Assembly: GCA_044450785.1 (NCBI GenBank)
Contig: JBIOJM010000018.1
Span: 1 to 55,235 of the forward strand
DNA length: 55,235 nucleotides
Direction of reading: 5' to 3'
Source: JBIOJM01 sp044450785
GTDB taxonomy: Bacteria; Planctomycetota; Planctomycetia; Isosphaerales; Isosphaeraceae
The first letter of the stretch is position 1, and the number at the start of each line of letters is the position of its first letter. The position numbers and the translations under genes were made by a program. This document shows, one piece after another, positions 44,878 through 54,018 of the stretch. A model generated the notes under the pieces. That model was not told where the DNA came from. It searched no databases and saw only the letters and a list, made by a program, of their open reading frames with translations.

Positions 44878-47814
44878 TCAGGGCGTTTTTCCCAGCAGGG
44901 CCGTTGCTTCATCGCGGAGCCGAAGCCTCTCGTCCGAAGTCCCTTTGGCCCGGATCTCTTCCACCCCCCGGTCGTACCACCGACGCGCCTCCTCCGTGTC
45001 GCCCCGCTGCCAGTGCGCCACGGCCAAGTAGAGGTCCCGGGAGCCGTGGTTGATCACGACGGAGTCCGACTGCATCGACTTTTGGAGCGCTTCGATGCAT
45101 TCAGCCCACCGCCCAACGCGGTAGTAGGCCCCGCCGAGCGTGCCCCAATACACGGCGTTTCCGGGCATGAGCTCGGTGGCCTTCAGCGCGTGGCGCACGG
45201 CCGTGGCCGGGTCGCGGACCTTCGGGTAGGCGGGCTTGAGCAGGAGCCTGGCCACGGCGTCCTCAACCATCCCCAAGATCGGGACGATGTCGGGGTTGCC
45301 CGGGGTCTTGATCCGCTGCGACTCGAGCAGCTCGATCGCGCGAAGGTAAGCCGCGACCGCTTCACCAGGCCGGCCGGAGGCATGGAGGAGCTGGCCCAGG
45401 AACGCGCTTGCGCGACCGAGGTCGACCCGGTATTCGGGCACGCCGGGGAACTCGGTTGCCAGGGCTTCATCGAGGTCCAGGGCCTGTCGACATTCCGCCA
45501 AGGCTGTGCGGGGATCTCCGCCGGCGTTCAGCAGGACCGCCAGGTTGTTGTGGCTCCTGGCGAGGTCGTTGCGGTATTTCGGGACGTGGGGGAAGTCGTC
45601 GACCAGCCCGCGACTGACCTCGAGCGCCTGGTCCATGGGCTGCTTCGCCTTCTCATACTCCTTGAGGGCCAGCAGCATCGTGCCCAGGTTCTTGAGCTGT
45701 TGAGCGAGCTGGAAGCGATAACGGGGATTGCGCGGGTCGGCCTTCAGGGCCGCCTCCTGCTGCGCGACGGCCCGCTCGACGTACTGGCGTGCCTCCGCGT
45801 ACCGGCCTTGGTCTCCCTCCAAGACAGCGAGTGAATTCAGGGTCATACCGACCTGGTAGCGATGCTCCGGCTGGTCGGGATCCTTGGCTGCCAACGCCTC
45901 GTGGAGCTGCAGGGCCTCGCGGAAGGCGCTCCCCGCCTCCGCGGGCCGGCCCGCTTCTCGGAGCCATCTCCCGATCGCCATCTGACTCTCGGCGAGGTCT
46001 TGCCGGTGCTCGGGCGAGGGGGATCGATCCGCCAGCGCCTGCCGCAACGCGAGTGCCTCCCGGAGTTCCGGCTCCGCCATCGCCGCCCGGCCGGTGGTCT
46101 TGAGCAGCTCACCGAGCGAATGACGGCTCCGGGCCAGCTCTTCGCGGCGGTCGCCCGACCCGGGGAGCACCGGCGCCAGCCCCGCCAGCAGGTCGATCGA
46201 CCGCCGCAAGGCGTCCTCCGCCTCCGTATGACGGCCGAGCAGTACATTGATGTCGCCTGCCCGTCGGTAAGCCCGCCCGGCTTCGAGTCGTACGGAGGGC
46301 TCGGACGGCCGATCCCGGAGGAATTCCCGGTAGAACGCCAGCGCCTTCAAGAGGAGGGCACGACGCACCGGCTCCAGTTGCGGCACGTCGGCCAGGGTGG
46401 TCTGGCCCACCTCGGTCAGCATCTGGTCCACCGCGTCGCGCGCCTGCCGGAAATGGGCCTCGGCGCGGCGACGCTGTGCCCGGGCCGCGTCGCGCTCGCG
46501 GGCGACCGACAGGTTACTGACCGCCAGCCCGGCCACACCAACCAAGACCAGGGCTGCCACCAGCCCGGTCAACAACGCCACCACCGGGTTGCGCCGGCAC
46601 CACCGCCAGCCACGCTCCGCACGGGTCACGGGCCGTGCCGCGATCGGCTCGCCGCGCAGCCAGCGCTCCAGGTCCTCCACCAGCTCCTGGGCCGAGCCAA
46701 AACGCCGCTGCGGGTCCTTGCTCAGGCACTTCAGGCAGATGGTCTGGAGGTCGCGGTCCACCCGGTGGTTGAACCCGCTCGGCGGCTCGGGCTCGCGCTG
46801 GCGGACCTGCTCGATCGTCTCCTGCACCGAGTCGGCCCGGAACGGCGGGCGGCCCGCCAGCATCGCGTAGAGGACCGCCCCCAGGCCGTAGACGTCGGTT
46901 GCGACCGTGATCGCTCCCCGCCGGCCTGTCGTCTGCTCGGGCGCAATGTAGGGGGGCGAGCCGAGGATCGCGCCGGACTGCGTCAACTCCGGATCCGCCT
47001 CGACCCGCTTGGCCAGGCCGAAGTCGGATACGTGCGGCTGGCCCTGCCGGTCCACCAGGATGTTGGACGGCTTCAGGTCGCGGTGCAGCACGCCCCGCTG
47101 GTGCGCGTGGTGCACCGCGCGGGCGGCCGCCGCCAGCAGCTTGGCTGCCGCGCGGGGGTCGGCGGTGAATTCGCCGAGCCGCTCGGCCAGGCTGCCTCCT
47201 TCGATCAGCTTCATGCTGAAGTAAGTGAGTCCCTCATGGAGGCCGACCTCGTGGATCGGCACAATGCCCGGGTGGTCGAGGTTGGCGACCGCCTCGGCCT
47301 CGTTGCGGAACCGCTGCACGTCGGCCTCACTCGCCAGCTTGCCGGCCAGGATCATCTTGAGGGCGACCGGGCGGTTGAGGCTGATCTGCCGGGCGCGATA
47401 GACGATGCCCATCCCACCGCGGGCGATCTCGCCGGTCAGCTCGTAGTCGCCGAAGTAACGGATGCGGGCCCCCGCCGCCGGGGGATGCGACAATCCGTTA
47501 AGAGGCTGAGTCGGGTCGGAATCGGACGCAACGGCTCCCGCCGTGATTTGCTCGGCGAGCGACCCGAGCGGGCCGACACCCCCGATGTCCTCAGCCTGCG
47601 CGGCCCGGGCGACCTCGCGGAGCGGCTCGGCCAGCCGGTTGACACGGTCGTAGTCGGCGAGGAACGATTCCAGCTCGGCCGCCAGGTCCGGGTGCCTCGT
47701 CACAAGCTCTTTCCGGTCAGGTGCCTGACCTGCCTCGGCGGCCTGCACGTAGGCGGCCATGACCTCGTTCACCCGTTGCTCTTGACTCTGCCCCTGTCCC
47801 GTCTCGTCGGCCAT
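44878..47814 (-). CDS. Transmembrane Ser/Thr protein kinase with TPR domain
   Basis: The 978-residue protein has an N-terminal helical region (about 1-110), a PknB-type kinase domain, one membrane helix and a long TPR region. Kinase motifs: GEIARGGMGIVYRA (P-loop), VALKMI (Lys), HRDLKPSNIL (catalytic loop), DFGLAK (Mg site) and PYIAPEQ. All key residues are present, so it should be active. The helix NPVVALLTGLVAALVLVGVA separates it from ten or so TPR units (ALAFYREFLRDRPSEPSVRL, EAVAAYLRAIELLESQRI). The ATG at 47814 is three bases after the stop of the ECF sigma gene. The pair is the usual planctomycete kinase/sigma unit; the kinase may modify or be regulated with that sigma factor. Confidence 0.92.
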   Translation of the reverse strand: MADETGQGQSQEQRVNEVMAAYVQAAEAGQAPDRKELVTRHPDLAAELESFLADYDRVNRLAEPLREVARAAQAEDIGGVGPLGSLAEQITAGAVASDSDPTQPLNGLSHPPAAGARIRYFGDYELTGEIARGGMGIVYRARQISLNRPVALKMILAGKLASEADVQRFRNEAEAVANLDHPGIVPIHEVGLHEGLTYFSMKLIEGGSLAERLGEFTADPRAAAKLLAAAARAVHHAHQRGVLHRDLKPSNILVDRQGQPHVSDFGLAKRVEADPELTQSGAILGSPPYIAPEQTTGRRGAITVATDVYGLGAVLYAMLAGRPPFRADSVQETIEQVRQREPEPPSGFNHRVDRDLQTICLKCLSKDPQRRFGSAQELVEDLERWLRGEPIAARPVTRAERGWRWCRRNPVVALLTGLVAALVLVGVAGLAVSNLSVARERDAARAQRRRAEAHFRQARDAVDQMLTEVGQTTLADVPQLEPVRRALLLKALAFYREFLRDRPSEPSVRLEAGRAYRRAGDINVLLGRHTEAEDALRRSIDLLAGLAPVLPGSGDRREELARSRHSLGELLKTTGRAAMAEPELREALALRQALADRSPSPEHRQDLAESQMAIGRWLREAGRPAEAGSAFREALQLHEALAAKDPDQPEHRYQVGMTLNSLAVLEGDQGRYAEARQYVERAVAQQEAALKADPRNPRYRFQLAQQLKNLGTMLLALKEYEKAKQPMDQALEVSRGLVDDFPHVPKYRNDLARSHNNLAVLLNAGGDPRTALAECRQALDLDEALATEFPGVPEYRVDLGRASAFLGQLLHASGRPGEAVAAYLRAIELLESQRIKTPGNPDIVPILGMVEDAVARLLLKPAYPKVRDPATAVRHALKATELMPGNAVYWGTLGGAYYRVGRWAECIEALQKSMQSDSVVINHGSRDLYLAVAHWQRGDTEEARRWYDRGVEEIRAKGTSDERLRLRDEATALLGKTP

Positions 47815-47817
47815 GGC

Positions 47818-48378
47818 TCACTCCAGACACTCAAGCCGGCTGCGTAACTGTTTCAAGCCCCGGTGCAGCAGCCCGATGACGGCGGCCGGGGTGCGGTCGA
47901 GGTGGCGGGCGACCTTGGCCAGCGGCCAGCCTTGCAGGTGATGGAGCGTGACCGCCTCGCGCTGCGCCTCAGGCAGCGCGGCCACCGCCTCGGCCAGCAG
48001 AACCATCTGCTCGTTGCGGTCGGCCCGCACGCTGGGCGAGGTCTGCTCGTCGGCCAGGAACGCCTCCAGCCGCGCTGACGACGCCTCGACCGCCGCCTCC
48101 AGCGACTGCTCGCGGCCGACGTCTCGCTTCGCCCGGCCCATCTCCCGCGCCGCCGCCGCCAGGTTCCTGGCCAGGATCTGACGCAGCCAGCCCGCCAGCT
48201 CGGCCTCGCTCGTCCCCCGGAACTGCCCGAACGCCTGGTGAGCCTGGAGCATCGTCTGTTGAACAACGTCGGAGGGGTCGAGCTTCGACCGCAGGCCAGG
48301 ACTCAACTGCAACCCCGCCAGCAGGCGCAGGTAGCTCCGAAATCGGTCGAGCGATCGGAGGTTGGGCTCACGGGTCAT
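47818..48378 (-). CDS. ECF sigma factor paired with the Ser/Thr kinase
   Basis: The 186-residue protein has ECF regions 2 (SDVVQQTMLQAHQAFGQFRG, ELAGWLRQILARNLAAAARE) and 4 (EAVAALPEAQREAVTLHHLQ, PLAKVARHLDRTPAAVIGLL). Region 2 has the DVVQQT line common to planctomycete kinase-linked ECF groups. No anti-sigma gene is present; regulation by the downstream kinase is inferred from linkage. The ATG at 48378 follows GAGAGGG. A two-part motif lies only 15 bases upstream. The longer frame upstream covers that motif and is rejected. Confidence 0.9.
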   Translation of the reverse strand: MTREPNLRSLDRFRSYLRLLAGLQLSPGLRSKLDPSDVVQQTMLQAHQAFGQFRGTSEAELAGWLRQILARNLAAAAREMGRAKRDVGREQSLEAAVEASSARLEAFLADEQTSPSVRADRNEQMVLLAEAVAALPEAQREAVTLHHLQGWPLAKVARHLDRTPAAVIGLLHRGLKQLRSRLECLE

Positions 48379-48393
48379 GGGCGCCCTCTCTAT

Positions 48394-48428
48394 GGAATAG
48401 ATGCCAAACGCGGAGGGATCATGCGCGC
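48394..48428 (-). promoter_or_regulatory. Two-part motif, candidate promoter or operator
   Basis: Minus strand GCGCGCATGAT, 17 bases, then CTATTCC, ending 15 bases before the ATG of the ECF sigma gene. It has the same blocks and spacing as at 44636-44670. If CTATTCC is a -10 type box the leader would be very short but still include the GAGAGGG site. Confidence 0.45.
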
Positions 48429-48676
48429 TTGCCCGAAGAACAACCAATTCAAACGGAAACCGGCGGCTTCGCCTGACTTCGCATGGTATCAGAACCCGTC
48501 CATCCGCGCCGCATTTCGACGAATGGTGCGCGCCTCGAAAACATCAGGAAGTTTTTGTTTGACCCCGAGGATGGAATCGACTATCCAAGAGTGCATAGCG
48601 AATCCCATTGACGGGCGCATCTCCTTCAGCGAACGGCCGGACCGGCACGCCGCGGCGCCGGGCGATAAAATCGTCG

Positions 48677-49546
48677 ATGCACGATTACGACAAGAGCACC
48701 AAGTGGCTGATTCAGCATCACGGCGACGCGATCCTCCGCCTGGCCGGCGTCCGCGACATTGCCGCCTGGACGCCGCTGCAGGCCGAGCCGGTCCTGGCCC
48801 GGCGCCTCCCCGACGGTTTCATCGAGGTCCGGCACGTGGGCGAGACCGAGCCCGACCCCTACGTCGTCGAGGTCGCCAGCTACCCCGACGCCCGCGTCGC
48901 CGATCAGGTCGTCGACGACACGGCCTTGGTCCGCCTCGACCGCCGCGTTCTCCCCGAGGTGGTCGTCCTCTTCCTCCACCCCAAGGGGAATGTCGAAGCC
49001 GCCGGCTCGGCCGACCTGCGCAGCCGCCAGGGTTGCACCAGCTTGCAGCTCTCCTGGAGGGTCGTCAAGCTTTGGGAGGTTCCGGCCGATGGCCTGCTTG
49101 CCGCCGGCGACGTCGGGCTGATCCCCTGGGTGCCGCTGACGCGGTTCGATGGCCCGCCCGAGCCGATCTTCCGCGAGTGCCGCGCTCGCATCGACCGCGA
49201 CGCTCAGCCCGAGGAGCGCGAGAGCCTGCTGGTGGTAACCCACTTCCTGGCCGGGTTGAGGTATAATGACTGGAGGTTGTTCGAGATCCTGGGAGGGCGA
49301 CAAGTCATGATCGAATCGCAATCGCCGATCCTCCAAGAATTGGAGGCGGAATGGACGCGCAGGGCGACGAGGAAAACCACTCAGAGAACGATCCTCAAAC
49401 TCCTTGGGATTCGGTTCGGGCTCGCGGCCAACGACATCGAAGGCCAGCTCCACGATATCGACGATGATGTTCGGCTGAACGAACTCTTCGAGAGCGCCGC
49501 CACCTGCCCCGATCTTAACTCCTTTCGCAAGCAACTCGTGACCTGA
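48677..49546 (+). CDS. Rpn/YhgA-like (DUF4351-type) PD-(D/E)XK family protein
   Basis: The 289-residue protein begins MHDYDKSTKWLIQHHGDAIL. It carries a nuclease-fold core with an acidic/strand line (EPDPYVVEVASYPDARVADQ, RVLPEVVVLFLHPKGNVEA), a middle conserved block (DVGLIPWVPLTRFDGPPEPI), and near the C-terminus the helical tail LLGIRFGLAANDIEGQL...RLNELFESAATCPDLNSFRK typical of DUF4351. Such proteins are multicopy in planctomycetes and cyanobacteria and related to the recombination-promoting Rpn nucleases. Activity here is unproven. An incomplete copy lies at 40358. A 32-bp direct repeat (49292-49323 and 49551-49582) encloses the last 75 codons and the stop. Confidence 0.8.
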   Translation: MHDYDKSTKWLIQHHGDAILRLAGVRDIAAWTPLQAEPVLARRLPDGFIEVRHVGETEPDPYVVEVASYPDARVADQVVDDTALVRLDRRVLPEVVVLFLHPKGNVEAAGSADLRSRQGCTSLQLSWRVVKLWEVPADGLLAAGDVGLIPWVPLTRFDGPPEPIFRECRARIDRDAQPEERESLLVVTHFLAGLRYNDWRLFEILGGRQVMIESQSPILQELEAEWTRRATRKTTQRTILKLLGIRFGLAANDIEGQLHDIDDDVRLNELFESAATCPDLNSFRKQLVT

Positions 49547-49582
49547 CGCAGGAGGGCGACAAGTCATGATCGAATCGCAATC
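49292..49582. repeat. 32-bp perfect direct repeat around the 3' end of the Rpn-like gene
   Basis: The sequence starting GGAGGGCGACAAGTCATGAT occurs at 49292-49323, inside the coding region, and at 49551-49582, just after the stop. The second copy, read in the coding frame of the first, reaches TGA after two more codons. Recombination between them would delete the DUF4351 tail but leave an open frame. Confidence 0.9.
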
Positions 49583-49781
49583 TTGACGGATCACACCCCC
49601 GATAAGTCGGGTCCCGGAGCCGCGCCGGTCATGACGGGCGGTCGCCGAGAGACACTGCCGCCTGCGGTCGCGCCCAACGACCTGCTCGTGTCGTTCATCG
49701 TTGGCCTCAAATCACCGGCCCAACGCGAACACAATCAATGCCGCCAGGGGACTGAACGGTTACGGGTTTTCTTCTGTGCGG

Positions 49782-51932
49782 CTAACGGAGGGCGATCAAT
49801 GAGTCATCCCGGCGCGCGGCTTCGAGCCAGCGCGGCGGATCCATGAGCAGCGCGCCCGCCGCTTCGTCCGTCAATGGCCGCGAGAAGAAATAGCCCTGGC
49901 CGAAATGGCACCCCAGGTCCTTGAGCTGGACCAGTTGGCTGGCCGTCTCCACGCCTTCGGCGACCACATCCAGCCCCAGACCTTTGGCGAGAGAAATGAT
50001 TGTCCGCACGATCTCCGTATTCTCGCCGCCGGGTCCGATCCGGGCGATGAACGAGCGGTCGATCTTGAGCGTGTCACAGGGAAGCTGATGGAGGTAGCTG
50101 AGCGACGAATAGCCCTTGCCGAAGTCGTCCAAGGCGAGCTTGACACCGAGGGATTTCAGCCTCGCGAGCGCGGATGACGCTGACTCGACCTGTTCCATGA
50201 TCGTGCTCTCGGTGATCTCCATCTTCAGGCATCGAGGGTCGAGCCCGGTTTCCAGAAGCGCTCGTTCGACCTGGTAGACCAGATCCGGCTGGAAGAACTG
50301 CCGGCACGACAGGTTCACGCTGATCGCGAGGGGGGGGCTCCTCCAGAACTGCTTCTGCCATTTCCGTAGCTGGTCGGCCGCCGTGCGGATCACCCATAGG
50401 CCGATGGGCAGAATCAGTTTCGTCTCTTCAGCCAGCGGGATGAATTCATCCGGGCAGACGAGACCGCGTTCGGGGTGGTACCAGCGCAACAGGGCCTCGA
50501 AGCTCCTGATCTTGCCGGTCCGCAGCGACACGATCGGCTGGTAGTGAAGTCGAAACTCCCCTCGCATCGACGCCTGGCGCAAGTCGGACTCTGTCCTCAT
50601 GCGGGTGACGGCGCTGGCGTGCATCACCTCGTCGAACACGACAAAACCCGCCTTGCCGTGAGACTTGGCCTGGTACATGGCGATGTCGGCGTTCCGGATG
50701 ATCTCCTCCGCACTGTCGTCGTTGGATCCGCTCAGGGCGATTCCGATGCTGGCGGTCACGACCAATTCATGCCCGTCCAGCGAGAAGGGAGCCTGCATCT
50801 CTTCGAGGATCCGCTCGGTGAGCCTCAGGATGAACTCGGTGGTTTCGAAATCCTCGACGAGGGCGATGAACTCGTCTCCGCCGAGCCGGGCGATGGTGTC
50901 TCCCGCGCGGACGCAGCCTTCCAGCCTTCTGCCGATCGCGATCAAGAGCTGATCGCCGATCTGGTGTCCCAAGCTGTCGTTGACGAACTTGAAGCCATCA
51001 ACGTCGAGGAACAGGACCGCGAACCGGGAATCAACCAGTCGCTTCGTCCGTGCGACGTGCTGGCCCAACCGGTCCAGGAGGAGTGCGCGGTTGGGAAGAC
51101 CGGTCAAGGAGTCGTGGAACGCGTCGTGCTGCAGGCGGTCCTCGGCCACCTTTCGCTGGGTGATGTCGGACTGGGAGCCCGCCATTCGGACGGCCCTCCC
51201 GTTGCCGTCCCGTACGGCCAGGCCCCGGGTGAGGACCCAGCGGTAGGTCCCGTCGTCGTGAAGCATGCGGTATTCGGTCTCGAGGTGGGACGTCTTCCCC
51301 GCGAGGTGTGCCGAGACCTCCGCGTTGACCCGATCGACGTCCAGCGGGCTCACGCGATTGAACCACTCCCACGGCCGGTCGCCGATCAGCCCGTCTTCGG
51401 AGCCCAGCATCGACTTCCAGCGGGAGCTGTAGTAGATTCGGTCGGTCGTCACGTCCCAGTCCCAGATCCCGTCGTTCGCCCCGCGCACCGCCAGCTCGTA
51501 CCGTTCCTCACTGCGGTGGAGCGCCTCCAGCGTCTGCTGCCGTTCGACCGCGAAACCCATTGCGTAACGGATCGATCGCTCCAGGATTCGGCCATCGAAC
51601 TGCCCCTTGACGAGGTAATCGACCGCCCCGGCTTCCATCGCCTTGACATCCACATCCCAGTCATCGTTCCCCGTGAGCAGGATGATCGGCGTGCGGCAGT
51701 CCTTGGCCATCGTCTCGCGGAGCAGATCGAGGCCGGTCCGCGCTCCGAGGTGGTAGTCCAGCAGACACAGTCCGTGCCGCCCGCTCAGAAGCGCCTCTCT
51801 GGCCGGGTCGTAGGACGAGGCCCACTCCACATCGATCTGCTTGCCGTAGACCTCGACGAGCAGAGAGCGCGCAAGGATGTAATCGTCCTCGTCGTCATCG
51901 ACGAGCAGAATGCTCAAGCGGCTGTGGTTCAT
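49782..51932 (-). CDS. REC-PAS-GGDEF-EAL cyclic-di-GMP signalling protein
   Basis: The 716-residue protein has a receiver domain at about 1-130 (ILLVDDDEDD, CLLDYHLGARTG with the Asp, GAVDYLVKGQ), a PAS domain at about 150-270 (DGIWDWDVTTDRIYYSS, MAGSQSDITQRK), a GGDEF domain at about 280-445 (ARLGGDEFIALVE, an intact active site) and an EAL domain to the end (SFEALLRWYHPERG, KMEITES, DDFGKGYSSLSYLH, VVAEGVET). Both catalytic motifs look intact, so it may make or break c-di-GMP. The ATG overlaps the stop of the upstream response regulator by four bases. Input is presumably phosphate from the kinase two genes upstream. Confidence 0.93.
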   Translation of the reverse strand: MNHSRLSILLVDDDEDDYILARSLLVEVYGKQIDVEWASSYDPAREALLSGRHGLCLLDYHLGARTGLDLLRETMAKDCRTPIILLTGNDDWDVDVKAMEAGAVDYLVKGQFDGRILERSIRYAMGFAVERQQTLEALHRSEERYELAVRGANDGIWDWDVTTDRIYYSSRWKSMLGSEDGLIGDRPWEWFNRVSPLDVDRVNAEVSAHLAGKTSHLETEYRMLHDDGTYRWVLTRGLAVRDGNGRAVRMAGSQSDITQRKVAEDRLQHDAFHDSLTGLPNRALLLDRLGQHVARTKRLVDSRFAVLFLDVDGFKFVNDSLGHQIGDQLLIAIGRRLEGCVRAGDTIARLGGDEFIALVEDFETTEFILRLTERILEEMQAPFSLDGHELVVTASIGIALSGSNDDSAEEIIRNADIAMYQAKSHGKAGFVVFDEVMHASAVTRMRTESDLRQASMRGEFRLHYQPIVSLRTGKIRSFEALLRWYHPERGLVCPDEFIPLAEETKLILPIGLWVIRTAADQLRKWQKQFWRSPPLAISVNLSCRQFFQPDLVYQVERALLETGLDPRCLKMEITESTIMEQVESASSALARLKSLGVKLALDDFGKGYSSLSYLHQLPCDTLKIDRSFIARIGPGGENTEIVRTIISLAKGLGLDVVAEGVETASQLVQLKDLGCHFGQGYFFSRPLTDEAAGALLMDPPRWLEAARRDDSLIALR

Positions 51933-52402
51933 GAGCGATTTTCCCGCCGTCCGGCGCCGTCCGGGAGCTCGACGATCTCGATCCAATACGTGCCGATGGC
52001 CCTCATGACGGCCACCAATCCGTCGAAGCTGACCGGCTTCGTGATGAAGGAATTGACACCGAGGTCATAGGTCCGATAGATGTCCTCTTCCGTCTGCGAG
52101 GTGGTCATCACCACGATCGGGATCCGCCGCAACGATGGGTCCGCCTTGATCTCCCGGAGCGCCTCGCGACCGTCCATCTTCGGCATGTTCAGGTCGAGAA
52201 TGATCAAGCCCGGCCTCGTCGTCGTCCCTGGGTCCGCGTACCGGCCCTGGCCGCGCAGATAGGCCATCAGCTCGACGCCGTCGACCACGAAATCGAGGTG
52301 GTTCGCCAGCCGGCACTCCTCCAGGGCCTCCTTGGCCATCATGCGATCGTCCGCGTCGTCGTCGGCGATCAGGATGGCGATCGATTTAGCATTCGCATCC
52401 AT
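51929..52402 (-). CDS. Single-domain response regulator (Rcp1-like)
   Basis: The 157-residue receiver domain has ILIADDDADDRMM (acidic pocket), LIILDLNMPKMDGREAL with the phosphorylated Asp, VVMTTSQ (Thr/Ser switch) and FITKPVSFDGL (Lys). It matches the Rcp1 family that works with phytochrome-type kinases. There is no output domain, so it probably relays phosphate or binds a partner. It starts inside the last 17 bases of the kinase gene and ends with a four-base overlap with the GGDEF-EAL gene. Confidence 0.92.
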   Translation of the reverse strand: MDANAKSIAILIADDDADDRMMAKEALEECRLANHLDFVVDGVELMAYLRGQGRYADPGTTTRPGLIILDLNMPKMDGREALREIKADPSLRRIPIVVMTTSQTEEDIYRTYDLGVNSFITKPVSFDGLVAVMRAIGTYWIEIVELPDGAGRRENRS

Positions 52403-53876
52403 CGTGTGTCATCTCCTTCGGTTGCCGGACCGGCAACGTGACCATGAAAGTAGAACCCTCGCCGGGCGTGCTCCTCGCCGTGATCGTGCCGCCGTGCCGT
52501 TCGACGATTTTGCGGCAGACGGCCAGGCCGACACCCGTACCCTCGTACTCGGTGCGGCCGTGCAGGCGCTGGAAGATCGTGAAAATCTTCTCGGTGTAGA
52601 CCTCCTCGAAGCCGATCCCGTTATCCTCGACCACGATCTGACAAAAGGGATTGGCCGGCGCCCCCGGCGGCGCCGAGGGGTCCTCGATCAGACTTCGGCA
52701 CGAGATCTTGACGATTGGCGGCACGTCCGGCCGTTTGTATTTCAACGAGTTGCCGATCAAGTTCTGCATGAGCTGGCGGACTTGCAGCGGGTCGGCGTCC
52801 ACGTTGGGCAATTCGCCGACCTCGACGCGCCCGTTCACCTGCTCGATCCGGGCCTCCAGGTCGGATACAACGTCGTGGGTGATCGAGACGAGATCGGTGG
52901 GGACGAACGGCTGCGCCTTGGTCGCGACCCGGGCGTAGGTGAGCAGATCGTTGATCAGGGACTGCATCCGCCCCGCCGCGTTCTGGATCCGGTCGAGGTA
53001 GTCGCGTCCACGGTCGTCGATCGCCCCGGCGCATGTGGACCTCAAGCGGTCGCTGAAGGCCTGGACCTTCCGCAACGGCTCCTGCAGGTCGTGTGACGCC
53101 ACCGAGGCGAAGTCCTGGAGTTCCTTGTTGCTACGCTCCAGCTTCTTGGCATAAAACTTCAGCTCGTCGTGCGAGTGCCCCATCGCCTGCATGAAGCGCT
53201 GGATCTTCAAAACCGCGGGGTTGACCACGAAGAGGCTCTCGAGCACGAGCACGACCAGCACGAGCCCGAGCAGTTGAAACTCGAACGACTCCAGTCCTTT
53301 GATGCGAACGGCCGACTCCTCCGCGGAGGCCGCCGCGGCTTCCCCGAACGCCCGGCCAACGGCATCCTCCTCGGCGATGATGCCATGTACGATCCCGCTG
53401 GATTCCGCGGATCGCGGTGAAGTCGACCCATTCCGTGCCAGCAGAGAGAGCAGGGCGTCCGCGGATTCGATCGCCGAAAGGCGGTGCGTCTCGGCCTCCC
53501 GCAGCAGCCGCGAGGTCGTGGATTCCGGCTCGTTTGACGCGGGAAGCCCGGCGCCCGGGCGGAATGTCGCCGGCGATTCGCGCTGACTCTTCTGGATCGC
53601 TTTCCGGAGTGAGCTCTCGAGCTCACCGCGTTCTCCGGGCGCGCCGGCAGCCAGGATTGCCATCGCGGACAAGCTCAACGGATGATCGAGCGACCGCTGG
53701 CGGACGAGTCGAGCCACGGAGGAGCTCGCCCTGCTCTCCGCGGAAAGTTCTCTCAGGATCAAGGACTGGCCGACGCACGAGAGCAGGACGATCATGCAGA
53801 ACGAGAAGACGTAGAGGACCCCGAGCCTGCGCGCGGGCGACTCGTCACGGCGATCGCTCTTGATCACTTGGGTCAT
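52386..53876 (-). CDS. Membrane sensor histidine kinase
   Basis: The 496-residue kinase has two membrane helices (VLYVFSFCMIVLLSCVGQSL near 20-40 and LLGLVLVVLVLESLFVV near 205-225) that enclose a helical periplasmic sensor of about 165 residues, like PilJ/type-IV-pili methyl-accepting sensors. The transmitter has FASVASHDLQEPLRKVQAFS with the phosphorylated His, LMQNLIGNSLKYK (N box), VEDNGIGFEEVYTEKIF (G1/F) and GTGVGLAVCRKIVERHGG (G2). This subtype resembles phytochrome-like kinases that pair with Rcp1 regulators. Its signal is unknown. It is the first gene of a three-gene operon. Confidence 0.92.
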   Translation of the reverse strand: MTQVIKSDRRDESPARRLGVLYVFSFCMIVLLSCVGQSLILRELSAESRASSSVARLVRQRSLDHPLSLSAMAILAAGAPGERGELESSLRKAIQKSQRESPATFRPGAGLPASNEPESTTSRLLREAETHRLSAIESADALLSLLARNGSTSPRSAESSGIVHGIIAEEDAVGRAFGEAAAASAEESAVRIKGLESFEFQLLGLVLVVLVLESLFVVNPAVLKIQRFMQAMGHSHDELKFYAKKLERSNKELQDFASVASHDLQEPLRKVQAFSDRLRSTCAGAIDDRGRDYLDRIQNAAGRMQSLINDLLTYARVATKAQPFVPTDLVSITHDVVSDLEARIEQVNGRVEVGELPNVDADPLQVRQLMQNLIGNSLKYKRPDVPPIVKISCRSLIEDPSAPPGAPANPFCQIVVEDNGIGFEEVYTEKIFTIFQRLHGRTEYEGTGVGLAVCRKIVERHGGTITARSTPGEGSTFMVTLPVRQPKEMTHDGCEC

Positions 53877-54018
53877 GGTGAGATGGATAACTCGTTAATT
53901 CAGGCCGCTCGTTGCAGCCATTCTAGATCGTCTCGGATTCACGCGGGTTGAGCCCATCTCAAAACTAGGTCACATTTCTCAAAGCGCGCACAATCGACGC
54001 CGTCCCGAGACTGAACGG

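Noticed and set aside
45862..47847. 661-codon plus-strand open frame
   Set aside because: Antisense to the Ser/Thr kinase gene.
16432..48447. CRISPR array
   Set aside because: The repeated DNA in this span codes for TPR, propeller or delta-60 repeats or consists of heptamers; no regular repeat-spacer pattern with unique spacers was seen anywhere in the window.
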